From Blastomyces gilchristii SLH14081 (taxonomy: Eukaryota; Ascomycota; Eurotiomycetes; Onygenales; Ajellomycetaceae): 64,000 bases of DNA. A program made the translations under genes and the position numbers. Below are positions 32,381 through 43,507 of this stretch, one piece after another. Below the pieces are notes generated by a model, which did not search any database, was not told the origin of the DNA, and saw only the letters and a list, made by a program, of their open reading frames with translations. Within the stretch, counting starts at the first letter, position 1. Each line of letters starts with the position of its first letter. The stretch spans positions 4,929,063 to 4,993,062 of the forward strand of contig NW_003101680.1 in assembly GCF_000003855.2 (NCBI RefSeq), written 5' to 3'.

Positions 32381-33429
32381 GATTTAATATAAGAATAGTA
32401 AATGAAAATAATTTCTCAGAATAAACAGTGAAAGATAATTATTCTTCAAAAATCAAAATAAAACTGAGATTGAAAATTAAATTCAGTTTTATTCAGTTGA
32501 TAATTATTCATATAATCAGAATTTGATAATAATTATTGATAATATTATTAAAATAACAAGCATCAAACGCTCGCTTACGCTCGCTTTGCTGCTTGCGCAG
32601 CCCCCTCTACCACTTCCACCCTCTACCCCTACCCCCCTTACCACCCCTTCCACCCCCTACCCCCTCTACCACCACCACCACCTCTACCGCCCCGCAGTCC
32701 CCTCTACCCCCCCTTACCACCCCTACCCCCTCTACCATCACCACCGCCCCTACCACCCCGCAGCCCCCTCTATCACTTCCACCCTCTACCTCTACCTCTC
32801 TACCCCCCTCTTACCACCCCGACCACCCCTATCACCCTTACCACTCTCTTCCACCCTGTATCACCTCTATCACCATTATCAGATTAATCAGAGCTGTACA
32901 GGCTGCAGAGCCAGCTGTTCAATCCCATCTGAATTCAAAGAAGTACACATGACATCACATGAGATCATATTACAGAGCATTTGGTAAAATGAATATAGAG
33001 AAGAGTATAAGAAATGTAAATACTGTAGAGAATATATAAAAGAAGCAGAATGAAAAAAAGAATGAAGATTTGAAGATTGATTTGAGCTGTATGAGTCTAA
33101 TATTTTTGATAGAATGCACATGATGTCACATTACAGTGTTTTTTGCATGGAAAAGTTGGTTTTTCTATAATATATAGAGAGATTAAATACATTTTCATAT
33201 AAGTTTATTTTCTATTTTTTATATAAAAACTACTGAATTGCTTTCTTTGCAAATTAATTGCTTTCATTCACACACTTACTGCAGCTGCTGATTTATATAA
33301 TCAGTGATTGCAAGCTCTCTATAAAAGACTATAACTATAGCAGCTAACTTCTCATAGTATAAATCATCTACTTTAAAAACTTCTTCATCAGATTATATTT
33401 TTCTTGCATATAAAAATTCACTTTAATTA
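32381..33429. mobile_element. AT-rich repeat-like island with embedded pyrimidine minisatellite
   Basis: Two AT-rich, CG-poor blocks (about 32381-32560 and 32885-33429) enclose a C/T-rich minisatellite (32590-32880). The left block has an 11-bp inverted repeat (AATAAAACTGA at 32457-32467 with its complement at 32483-32493). No coding domain, LTR or terminal inverted repeat could be assigned. By composition it resembles a heavily mutated transposon fragment. Confidence 0.45.
32590..32880. repeat. Degenerate CCCCTCTACCAC minisatellite
   Basis: About 290 bp built almost only from C, T and A in variants of CCCCCTCTACCAC, CTTCCACCC and ACCACC. The plus strand carries hardly any G. Open frames in it are Pro/Thr-rich artefacts. 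Confidence 0.85.
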
Positions 33430-33432
33430 TTG

Positions 33433-33693
33433 CTAAAGGACCGCAGAATCGACAGGACATCTTTTTTTCCAGGAATCGTCTCGCTCAGTTCTATCTACAG
33501 GGATGACGACCGTTTCAATCGGGCCTTCGTCTTCATTTGTTTTAGACGTTCGAAGGCATGCGGCCATGCCTTTAGTTTGGATCCGATACTTCGAGAGAAT
33601 TTCGACGAACTTAGGATGCAGCTCTGGCCACTGTCTCTGGAGAGGATGATCTGACGCAATGCAATGGGAGTACCTATGGCAGGAACAGTGCAT
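33433..33693 (-). pseudogene. Fragment of an expanded fungal hypothetical family, truncated by AT-rich island
   Basis: Minus-strand frame with DHPLQRQWPELHPKFVEIL, then IPVDRTERDDSWKKRC. The pattern (HPL, W, ILxxY, later PxS/DSWKK) reminds me of a lineage-expanded hypothetical family in Onygenales and Eurotiales. The frame ends within a few bases of the start of AT-rich DNA at 33430, so the C-terminus seems replaced by repeat sequence. No intact N-terminus is visible upstream to about 33960. Weak evidence. Confidence 0.35.
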
Positions 33694-34794
33694 AGGAATG
33701 GGCCTCCGACCCGAAAATCTTCGCTACGAATTGCCATCTTCAGTCTCATCACTAGTCAGAACTTGAACCGCGAGTCCTTCGGAAACGTCCTTGCGAGATG
33801 TGAGGTGACGGTAACGAGGCGGGGGGTTTCAGACAGAAACTACAGAAGAGGCGAGGCATAGTCTTCCTCGGAGCTCCTATTCATCCGCCTTCTAGAGCTG
33901 TTTGGGACAGGGAGAAAACTCCCACGAGACTAACGCGCGATGATCAGTAGAAGCCTAGAAAATGAGTACCGAACCGACACAACAAGAAAACCTTTTGAGA
34001 TAAAACAACACCACACAGACGTGCAGCCACCACAGAAGAAAGAGGGCCAAAAAATATCAGCTCTGACATGTCGAAGGGTAAAGTTCTGGAAGGAAAGACC
34101 CTAGAACAATATAAAGCCAGGTGTTCAGTCCAGCTGGTTCTTTGGTGATTATGAATAATATCCCACAATTCTACCAAATTTGGTTTTTCATGGAGTTGAG
34201 AGGTTGAACATTTTTGTAGCGGGCCGCCATCGTGGGTGTTGTTGCACAACGATCGCCTCTCATTTAGTTACGGACTAACTAGCGCCCCGCAAACTACATA
34301 GCTTCCTCCTAAGATAGAACCAATCAGACTTACATGGGATGTATCGATATATCGTAGCATATACTCCGTAGACATATTCTGTGTTGCCAAAGGCACTTCT
34401 AGACATAAATAGTGCAGACCAGATATTCATTTTTACACCAATCATCCCCAAATTAATTCTATCTTCACGCTTTTCGAAATTCCCCGGCGCCTTGACAGGA
34501 TACATCAACAGCCAACAAACAGCCAAACCTGTGACAGCCAATAACTAGCCAACCAGCCAACTGCCACCCCATCTTCTTAACTATGCATTTAATATTGGCC
34601 CGATCCTACCAATCGCGCCGCCTAGCCCCGGCAAACTGCACCATTCCAGCCTTCGCCAGATTGGTAGTTTAGCGGGTGGAAAAATAGAAAGAAAGTGGAG
34701 CCTCACCACCTTTTTAAAGTTTTTTAAAGTTATCTTTAGGTCAAGACTCACGGGCCTTACGAGCCATGAAGATGGGGAGTTTAAAATATGGGGA

Positions 34795-34895
34795 ACGGGC
34801 GCTGGAGGGCTGAGGGGCTGAAGGAAGGGGCTTGGCGGGCTGGCGGGGGCGGCGGGCGGCGGGCGGCTGGCGGCGGGCGCAGGGGGCGAGAGGCA
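34795..34895. repeat. GC-rich GGCGGGC repeat
   Basis: About 100 bp of tandem GGCGGGCTGGC / GGCGGGCGGC variants, G-rich on the plus strand with several GGG runs, which could form a G-quadruplex. Surroundings are of ordinary composition. Confidence 0.8.
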
Positions 34896-35108
34896 GGGCT
34901 TTTGATAAGGGATAGTTATCTGAGTGATTTTACGGAGTAATTATTTGCTTATTTTCGGAGTCAGTGCACTTTAATTTATTGGTTGGACGGCAAATTAGCA
35001 AGAGATGCATATGCATACATTTCCAAAAAGGCGGGGGGAAACAGTAAGATGAGAGAGAGTGCAGAAGCGTTGAAAAAAGTTACTCACTTCTCTTCTTTGA
35101 GAAGTCAG

Positions 35109-35126
35109 GTACTCCGTACGGAGTAC
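35109..35126. repeat. Perfect 18-bp palindrome GTACTCCGTACGGAGTAC
   Basis: Self-complementary over all 18 bases. Shorter versions of the same core occur elsewhere in the window (for example TCCGTACGGA at 7949-7958; TACTCCGTA near 34368 and 42424). Confidence 0.9.
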
Positions 35127-36054
35127 ATGAAGTTACATTACAATAATAACAATAATGGTAAACATTTGGACAGCCGAAAATTACCCTCGGCTAAAAAGCT
35201 AAGCGAGGGCACAGGGTTATCTACTTACATCTATATTCATCTTTAATAATTGTAAGTTACACTGTGTAAATAATAATAGGTATCTTGATGTTTCAGTTCC
35301 TAAGGTACTCAGAATGAAGTTTACCAATTGGCCACCTCTTAGATTATCGAGGCCTTTTGCGAATTAGGAGAGAGAGAGAAGAAAGAGAAAAAAAAGAAAA
35401 GAAAAGCATCAAGAAAAAGAAAAGAGAAAAGAAAAAGAAAGCAGAGATATTCAATAGAAGTTTCAGAATTAAACTCTTTTCATACACTATTTCTTCCCTG
35501 CATAAATAATCCGCCGCTTTTAGGCCCCTTGTTATTTATTTTATTCTTTTCTTTTCCTTTCTACCATTCCTCATCCCCTTTATTTAAACTAAATCTGCTT
35601 CATATACATACCAGTTCCAAAAGCGAAAACCACAAGTAAACCAAAAGGAAAAATATGAGGAGCGGGAAAACATGAATGTGGAGGGCATGAGGAATCTTGC
35701 TTCCCTCCGTCCGCCGCTCTCAGCCTCAGGCCTCCCGACTCCCAACCCCCGCGCTTATCGCCGCTCGCCACTACTCGCCACACAGAGATAACCAAATGAT
35801 AACAAAATAGGCTTAACTATGAACAAGTTGCGCACGCTAGCTATGAGTGTATGCGCGCGTAGCTGGAGTATAGTGGTTGATAGATATATGTAAAACAACA
35901 ATACCGCTCACAGAAGGTATCAGGTGTGTTAAGATCGCGACATTAAACAATAGAATTAGGTAAAGAGCACACAAGGTTAAAAAGCTGGAATATGTCAAAA
36001 CATTATCAAATAAAATAAAAATAAAAATAGAAAATAGGAAATAAAATAATTTCC

Positions 36055-36082
<28 letters not shown>
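36055..36082. repeat. A28 homopolymer
   Basis: Twenty-eight consecutive A in the 3' region of the minus-strand gene ending at 36693. Length may be affected by sequencing error. Confidence 0.85.
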
Positions 36083-36085
<3 letters not shown>

Positions 36086-36692
36086 CAGTAGGGTAATGAA
36101 ACATTGAAAGAAGATTTGGCAGCGAGGCATGGATATGACAAGAGGGCATAAAACAAAGGAAAGCAAAATTATGTGCTCTTTCTGTATTCTATCATAGCTT
36201 TCACCCTTTTCAAGCTGGACGCTATGAGCTATTCTCACGGGCTGGGTATGGACAAACAGGCTTTCTGCTCTGGATTCCCAGATGGGCAAGAGGAGAATCA
36301 TAAAAAAAAAAAGAAAGAAAAAGAAAAAGAAGCACGGTGCGGGCATTGGGGTTTCCTTAACTGCCCGAGCTCTATACACACACATATCATCGTTTCGTTT
36401 CAGCTCTTTTTGACAAAAAGTAATTTGAAGGCTCAAATCAAGGGAAAATTGGGAGGCGTACGGTTACTAAAAAATGCACCAGGCAATGCGAAAAACGTAG
36501 AGAAGACGAAGATGGTGTGGTGGTCTTCATGCTTTTCAGCAGACAGAAAAAAAAAAATGAAAAAAAAAATAAAAAGAAAAGTAAATAAGAATACCAATGA
36601 AGTATTAGTGAGCGTGAGAGTATAAACGGATATACAGAAGACATGGATATAAAAGTTTATGTTCCTGCGCTTGGTGGTTCACAAATTATCCA

Positions 36693-38456
36693 TCAGAAGG
36701 ATGAGATACCAAATGTGTCTGAAAAGTCATATTTGAGGAACGGATTATCATCAGCGCCCTCGTGGGAAGCAGTGCTAAGCTCAAGGCCGTTGACGTCTGG
36801 AAGAGCGTCTTGGAAGAAGGAAGACGTTTCTGAACCGGGCATTCCTTCAGCGAAAAGGTCGTTGTTGTCCAGTATTGAATTCTGGAGATATTCACTTAAG
36901 CCCATTGTAAGCGCGTTTTGGTCGCAAAAACCTTGATTTACTGCTGGCGAAGGAAGGGATGGGTCAGCAAGACTTGAACCGGAGGTGGTCAGTGAGCCTG
37001 CCGAAGTTCCTCGGGAAACTGGGGATGTTCCAAGGCATGGCGTCTGGACCATAGGCTTCTTGGTATTAATTGGGATTGGTTTGCACTGGGCAGCCGGGTC
37101 GAGAGCTTGATTTTCCGGTTCCTGGACGCTTCCAGAAGAAGACATACAGTTATGATTATTCGAGTTACGAGAATCGGCACTGGCGCTAATGGAACTCTGT
37201 ATTGGGGCGGAATTCACTGCGGAATTGTTGACACCCCAGTTGTACTCGGTGGCACTCGAGGGATAACTGCCTGGGGTTCCCATCCCTTCGGCTGAAGAAT
37301 TGGTAGCTGGGGTATGGGCGTAGCGCATGCAGTCAAAGGAATTCATGCGTATAACTTGGTTTGCTCTGTATTGTGTGTTCAGGCGTCGAGGGCGCGGTTG
37401 CTGGAGATCCTGATATGATTGCCGCCGAATATTTGGAGCTGGCCTGACGCTTGACGTTCTTTGCTGACCAGTTGGAGAGACCTGCTGCACGGTTCGATAT
37501 AATTGTTGGATATTTGAAGGTGGTCTTGTTGAATGGTTCCCTTGCTGTCGAGTTTGTTCCAGGTGCTGCTGCCACTGTTGCTGTTGTTGGGAAGGGTGGT
37601 TTATGGAATAGCTAGGAATAGACTTCTGCGGGTGAGATTCCGGTCGCACGGTTGATGATCCAGCGTGATGCAGGTGTGTAACATCAATGGCGGGATCCGA
37701 AGCAACTCGTCGGTTAAGTCTGTTACTCTGACCATTAAAATTGGTGAATCCCTGGCTTTCATAGCCGGGAGTGTTGTGTGAAATGGGGAGAGAATTGGGC
37801 CTTCCATTTGGCACTGATGGGCTGAACGGATTATTGAACATGCCCTCCACACCTGGTACGCCATTGAAGCGGTATATTGCCGAACCATATACTTCCGGAG
37901 CTGGTATCGGCCCTGTATGGTATGGATTGTGCATACCGTTCAACTGCGGGAATGGTTGACCGGCATGAGTTTTGGCAAAATTGGCCAACATGTACGGATG
38001 TAAATGTACATCCAACGATTGGGACCTGAGCTGAAGACTATCGATATGGCACCGACGTTTCCTACCGTGCTCATCATCTAATTCATCGTACATCTCCTCT
38101 CTCTCGACAGCTTCGAGCGTGATGCGCAAACCCTTTCCAGTTCGTTCCTTGTGAACTTCTGATGCACGCAGCGCGGACTCAAACCGTGCTTCCATGGTCC
38201 TATCCCCTCTTCTAGAAGCGGCGATGAATGCCCTTATTCAACAGTTAGGTGACTCAGGAACAAGCACTATAGTAGCGGGAGAAGGGAAAAAAGCTAACCT
38301 TTCTCGGTTTTCCAACCGTCGTTTAACATCTTCTTTCTCTCTTGCTTCTCTCTCCGCTTCTGTCTCATTTTTCTCTTCCAATTCCCTGGTGTCCCTCTTC
38401 TCTTTCACGCGAGTGGAAGTTGGAGAGGTCATGGCTATAGAGTCACCAGGGGCCAA
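36693..38456 (-). CDS. Conserved fungal hypothetical protein, Ser/Gln/Pro-rich, probably nuclear
   Basis: Two exons (complement 38299-38456 and 36693-38211) give about 558 aa; the intron has donor GTTAGC, branch-like CTAAC and acceptor CTTCTAG. Residues 1-100 are highly charged and helical (EKRDTRELEEKNETEAEREAREKE is too long to be chance coil, followed by RRLENRERRGDRTMEARFESALRA). The conserved block ERTGKGLRITLEAVEREEMYDELDDE is typical of a Eurotiomycete protein family of unknown function. The remainder is disordered: Asn/Pro/Ser-rich with a QQQQQ run near residue 260 and an acidic C-terminal end (FLKYDFSDTFGISSF) that could be a transactivation-like segment. An alternative start eight residues downstream (38432) exists. 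I do not assign a function; a transcriptional co-regulator is inference from composition. Confidence 0.8.
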
Positions 38457-40899
38457 GGAAAGTATTATATCTTACTGGGAGGCGAAGGGACAGGACAGAA
38501 GAACAGAGAAGCAGCCGTTCTGATATGAACAGGCGACGGTGTCTTGTAATAATAGAGGGGAATAAGGCTGTTGTGCAGTGTTTCGTAGAGTATATATATG
38601 AATGAGGTGGCACGAAATAAAACGTAACGTAATAAACAAGGGCTTGTGTTCTGTGTCTCTTTCTGGCATACGAGGGAGTTCAAACAAAAAGCAAATATTT
38701 CCCTCCGATGTGCTTGGCTATTGCATGGGGAACGATAACAGCAACAAGTTGTGTGACGGAGATGAGGAGCGAGGGGATATGTAGTAATAGTGGGGGATGT
38801 GGGAACTTGAAGACAAGCCAAGACAAAAAGTAATGGTGGAGGAAAGGGTCTGGGGAAGAATAGGTCGGGACCGAAAAGGATTTCGCTAGTCCAAGTCCCA
38901 CCTTATACTTTCCGTCTTAACCACGGTTCCCTATGCTATGTATCTGCTACCTAGACTCTGATGGGCCGTGTGGGCCTGTAGTAGCTCGTGCTCTACACAC
39001 GGGTCGAGCCAAACCCGGTCACTCTCCAGCTGTGCCGTTCGCAGGGAATAACAATTATTTATATTATTGAAATTAATGCTGGGAATTCAGAAGCGCCCGA
39101 GCTCAGACCACACGTAGCAAGCATGCATGTAGTAGGAATGAAGGACAAGCTAGCCACAGGCTTATGCAGGGGTCCAAAGTGTGAGCTGGGGAGGATTTAC
39201 TCCTGCGTAGACGGTCTTCCTTTTACCCGTGGCAGAAACGTTGGGAGTATTTGCTCCTTCGATGTTCTTCTTCATCCTCTTTTTCTTAAAGAAGCAGCAT
39301 AAGGGAAGAAGAGGCAGCAGCTGGGATGTATCACCGTAATCATTTAGATCCCGCGCAATCCAGAAATTGCTTCCTCGCCAGAAGCAAACCATGTGGGATT
39401 TATGGATATATAGCATTCGCAATATTTTACCACTATACTCGCTTCTACAATTGCGGAATGAGGGCGAGCAGGGCCAAAGGGAGGGCCTGTATCACACTTT
39501 ACAATTTCGGTCCTGAAAACCGGCCATAAGGGCAGGGGAACATGAAATGGCCAAACTAACGAGTTGACTTTCCGGCGCCACTGTAAGCCAAAAGCTCTCG
39601 AGTCTCAAGGGGAGGGGGCTGGATGGGCACATAGTAGACCCATTCGGGCAGAGGAGAGGATGGGAATAGGTACACACCACCAAATGGCAACTTTAACCTT
39701 GAAATGAGCCTTATCAGCCCCCAGTGAGAACTGAAAAATGATTGTGTACCTACCTGAGACTTGGAAACCGTTCCAAGAGTACGCGCTCCCTCACTTACAG
39801 CATTCTCGCTTCCATGAACCAAGCATGGGGTAACAGGCAGGGCACCAAACAACACCAGACCGCACCAGATGGCACCAGATGGCACTATAATGGCCGCTGT
39901 AAGGGCAGAACAGACATCAAGGTACAGCAAAGCCCGGATATGGTTTGCAGGTTCCAGGTTGGCAGAGAACAAGCTGCGGATTTTAGTACCGAGTCTTGGT
40001 TGAGGTCAAAAGTTTCCTGATTGAGCTCGACCTGGTCTGGGCTTAGGGATGAAGGTCGGCAGCAGTCTACTAGACCTCTTGTGGACTAGTACGATCGTCC
40101 CCCTTTAGTGGCTGATCATTGGATCTGGCCAATAGGAGAACCTCATATGATTATATAATCGTCGCAGGCTCGTCAAAGTGCCCCGGGAGTAAATGAACCA
40201 CGTACAACCCTGTTGACCTTGTTAGAGTGCACAGCATACAGATAATGGCGGCCTCAACATCTGCAGCATATCTGAGATACAACAAGAATATTGAGAGAGA
40301 CAGAGGATCAATTGCCAAGAACTCCCTCTCTCGTCACCCAATCCCACTGATCTTTGCTGGGGTTGAACTACATAGTGTAGGGGGTGCCAGCAAACTAAGT
40401 TACAGCGTAGCCCTTTTTAAGTGGATTCCTTGGTTTAGCCTTGATCTTCAAAGTGGCTAAACCTCCCCTGGAAGGCAGTGGAAGCTCTGGCGCCGCTAAG
40501 GAATGCTCTTTTTGCTTTTTGCTCGTTTTTGTGGTCGAGCCTGGAGAGCGGGGTGATTTTTCGGGGTGTTCTGCTCAAACTCAGTTGGGCCAGCTGTCTG
40601 CCTACCGCTATTCCTATATATATTCGTTTCGCCACTCCAAGTGCCGATATTTTCCTACCTGGTTATTATTATCTTGTACCGCCATCGTTTGTACAGCACA
40701 CCCAATGCAGAGCCATCTCCCCACTTCCACGAAGCCGAGGAGGACGAAACGCGAGCAAACATGCCCCTCTCGTCGACATAACACACCGCCGAAATCTTCA
40801 AGATGTTCCTCGCAGGGATACAAAAGTCAATCATATATCAATGACAGGTACCCCCTGTCAATCTTGTCAGCACTAAAAGAAGAATTTCGGAGAATATAA
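38457..40899. other. Intergenic, about 2.4 kb
   Basis: First part is the promoter/5' UTR of the minus-strand Ser/Gln-rich gene. No gene recognised in the rest. A frame at 40441-40899 is open for 152 codons but reads as low-quality sequence with no conserved block. Confidence 0.45.
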
Positions 40900-41634
40900 T
40901 ACAGCTACTTAGGTGCTCCTATGGTAGTGCCACCGGTACACATCCGACGGCTTAACGTACTTGTGGCAACTAAACACGAACACTCCAAATACATATCCGG
41001 CATGTTCTATCTGCCGGACTACAGACAAGCCAGATGAGTCGCTATAACTTGTTTACAATAAAACGGATTTTTCCCGTGCATATTTTGCCACAGTGAGAGG
41101 GAGCGCTTAGCAGCATCCACCCTTCCGCCGCAAGGGTGCGAGGCTTTTATCGCTTCGGGATTTGCACGTTAATGGAATCAAAAGTAAATCTCCAATATAC
41201 TTTCCCATAAAAGTAAGATCTACTATATGTACCAATTGACCGTACAATTTGGGTGCCCCTAGATAAAATTGAAGGATATCCCATTTGATTATACATACAC
41301 CACCCTTTTTTACTAAATACACCACAGCTATTTCAATTAAGGAATAGTGTGGTAATTGGCTTTCCATTAATTAATATGTAAAAAACTGGAAATCTTATGT
41401 ACACTATCAACACAGATAAAAAGCAGTGATTAAGAATGAGAAGTAGTGATAAAAAAAGCAACGTCTGCATTCTTCTCTTCTCTCTACTAGATTTTTCTGC
41501 AACTATCTGTTTAATCCTGTATAGTTTATATAGTGGAGGTTCTCTCTAAATCCTCTTCAATAGATGAAGCAGTGCTATAAGCATTGCTAGAATAAGTGGA
41601 GCAAATGAAGTATGTATATAGACTGTAGATGGGC

Positions 41635-41940
41635 AGTTAGCTAGCTAACTAGCTAGAGACCTCTATTCTCATAGAGATCTGGTGGATATGAGGGATAGAG
41701 AGGTAGCCAGGATATATTGCAAGGCGGGCAGGCAGACAGGCAGTGCAGCCATCAATCTCTATTCTCATAGATATATATATCGGGGATATAGAAGCCAGAC
41801 AGGCCGGCAACTAGCTAGGAATATCTCTATTTGATGTCAGATCTCATGAATATATTTGCAGGCAGGCAGCTAGCTAGCTAGGGGGCCTCTACTCTCACAG
41901 TGATCTTGCAGATATATTGCAGGCAGACAGTCAGAAGTTT
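41635..41940. repeat. Degenerate tandem repeat with GCAGGCAGACAG and GCTAGCTAG motifs
   Basis: Four diverged units, starting near 41660, 41756, 41822 and 41886. Each combines a CTCTATTCTCATAGAGATCT-like palindromic segment, a GATATATTGCAGGCAGG-like segment and, in most units, GCTAGCTAGCTAG. Unit lengths vary from about 65 to 96 bp. Confidence 0.75.
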
Positions 41941-43081
41941 TTTACATATTAATTACTGGAAAGATAATTACCGAACTAAACAGAGTCCTTTATATATAGC
42001 AGAGGGGTTATTTAGTAAAAAGTATGGTGTATGTAAACACCCATGTAAAAAGATATTAACAAAAATAGAAATTAAAATTAAAATTATGGGCTGGTAACTG
42101 AAGCGCCTGACATAAATATTGCGTATGGCACGCAAATCACAACTCCTGAGAATACTGTACCTGCTTTTAGGGCGCTCTTGATTCCCCATTCTGCTACCTT
42201 TTTTTTAAATTAATTGTAATGCACGTTGAGGTCACCTGGCAAGGAGGGGGAGCGGAATAAATAGAAAGTTATAATGATAGGTGAACTATTGCTGTATATG
42301 CACCTTGTTTACTGTTGCATGGGCAATAGTTACGCTGCGTACATGGATTTCATGCACACATGATGTGCTGGCGTCATGGCAGCTCCACAGGTGAGGATAT
42401 ATGCACACTTAGGCAGGTACAATGTACTCCGTACAGGCCCATGTACTGTACAAAGAGAAGAAGACAGATTCCAGTGACCACAAACCCACAACAATCCATT
42501 TGAAGAACTAAGGCAATATGACAACATCATACTGCACGCCAACTGTTTAGGGTAGGTCTCTTATGCAGGAGTCATGGATTATTTTATCTAATTATTGCAT
42601 ATGAATACAATGCAATTGTCCGACTAGTTTTTCATGTGGAGGGAAAAGGCGGTTGAATTGTCGGGTTTCCCGACCGTCGAGGCATAGCTAGGGATGCCTG
42701 TCTTAAAATGCCACGTCAGGAGAGAGGGGATAGTGGGGGGAGACGGGACACTCCTAAAATTCCTATATTAGAAAGAAGAAAAAAAGGACTTATTTCTTTG
42801 CGTTTCTTTGGCTTTTCTATTCAATATTCCTTAAACCGAATAGCTAAGCTTTTCATCATCATGACTCCCAACTTCTACTTCGCAGACGGGCAATTTGATT
42901 TCAACGAATCTAGTAGCGCCGCTCCCGAACGAACTGATGGTTCGTCTGAGTTTAGCAACGGTTGGATCTACTAAGGATCGCCAGGCTCCACTTGAAGCGC
43001 ACGGCACGCCGGCCAGCCCGGTTAGTTAGTTACCTTTTCAATTTGATTACGATAAGCCCCGTACATGCGCTGTGTGATAAG

Positions 43082-43084
<3 letters not shown>

Positions 43085-43129
<45 letters not shown>
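43085..43129. repeat. T45 homopolymer
   Basis: Forty-five consecutive T. Could be the poly(A) of a retroposed sequence in minus orientation, or simple slippage. No retroelement is recognisable beside it. Confidence 0.85.
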
Positions 43130-43130
<1 letters not shown>

Positions 43131-43507
43131 TTTACCACTATAAAATCTGGGGTTCTAGAATTTGACAAGGAATAACTAGAAGGAATGCGAAAGCAAGAAA
43201 AAAGAGTAAAAAAGAGTACAGGAGCCGCGGAGTCTCATTAGATTGGTCAAAATTGGGAGCCAGTATTAAACAAAGAGGGAAACAACGCTTCCACTTCGAA
43301 AAGAACTTGGAAGTCTCGTTGAAAAAAGTCACTAGCTTCGTAATGTTTGCCAGCTATTTCTTGGTCGGCTTTATAGATTCCTGCGTCATGCTTGGTTTAT
43401 TTATCTCGATTTCCCAACCCCCCTTCGCTTCTGTCGTTCACGCTCTCGTTTTCAACAAGCTAGTTCAAAGAGCGAAGAGAAAGGGTGGTGAATTGCAAAT
43501 AGTACAA

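Larger units (their letters stand above)
33961..36692. other. Intergenic, about 2.7 kb, low-complexity rich
   Basis: No gene recognised. It contains a GC-rich GGCGGGCTGGC-type repeat (about 34795-34895), an 18-bp perfect palindrome at 35109-35126, a purine (GAAAA)n stretch at 35365-35450, an A28 run at 36055-36082 and an A-rich tract near 36545-36585. The right end is the 3' UTR of the next minus-strand gene. Confidence 0.5.
40900..43507. other. Intergenic, about 2.6 kb, with AT-rich and tandem repeats
   Basis: AT-rich stretch at about 41160-41600, a degenerate tandem repeat at 41635-41940, a T45 run at 43085-43129, and a small 37-codon frame (MTPNFYFADGQFDF..., 42861-42974) that I cannot support as a gene. 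The right end is the 3' UTR of the GGA gene. Confidence 0.45.

Noticed and set aside
32523..32987. Pro/Thr-rich open frames of 119-154 codons
   Set aside because: Translation of a minisatellite; all three frames are open for the same trivial reason.
40441..40899. 152-codon plus-strand frame
   Set aside because: No start context, no family features, three overlapping frames equally open; treated as intergenic.
42861..42974. 37-codon frame starting MTPNFYFADGQ
   Set aside because: Too short to support; no homology I recognise and no spliced continuation found.
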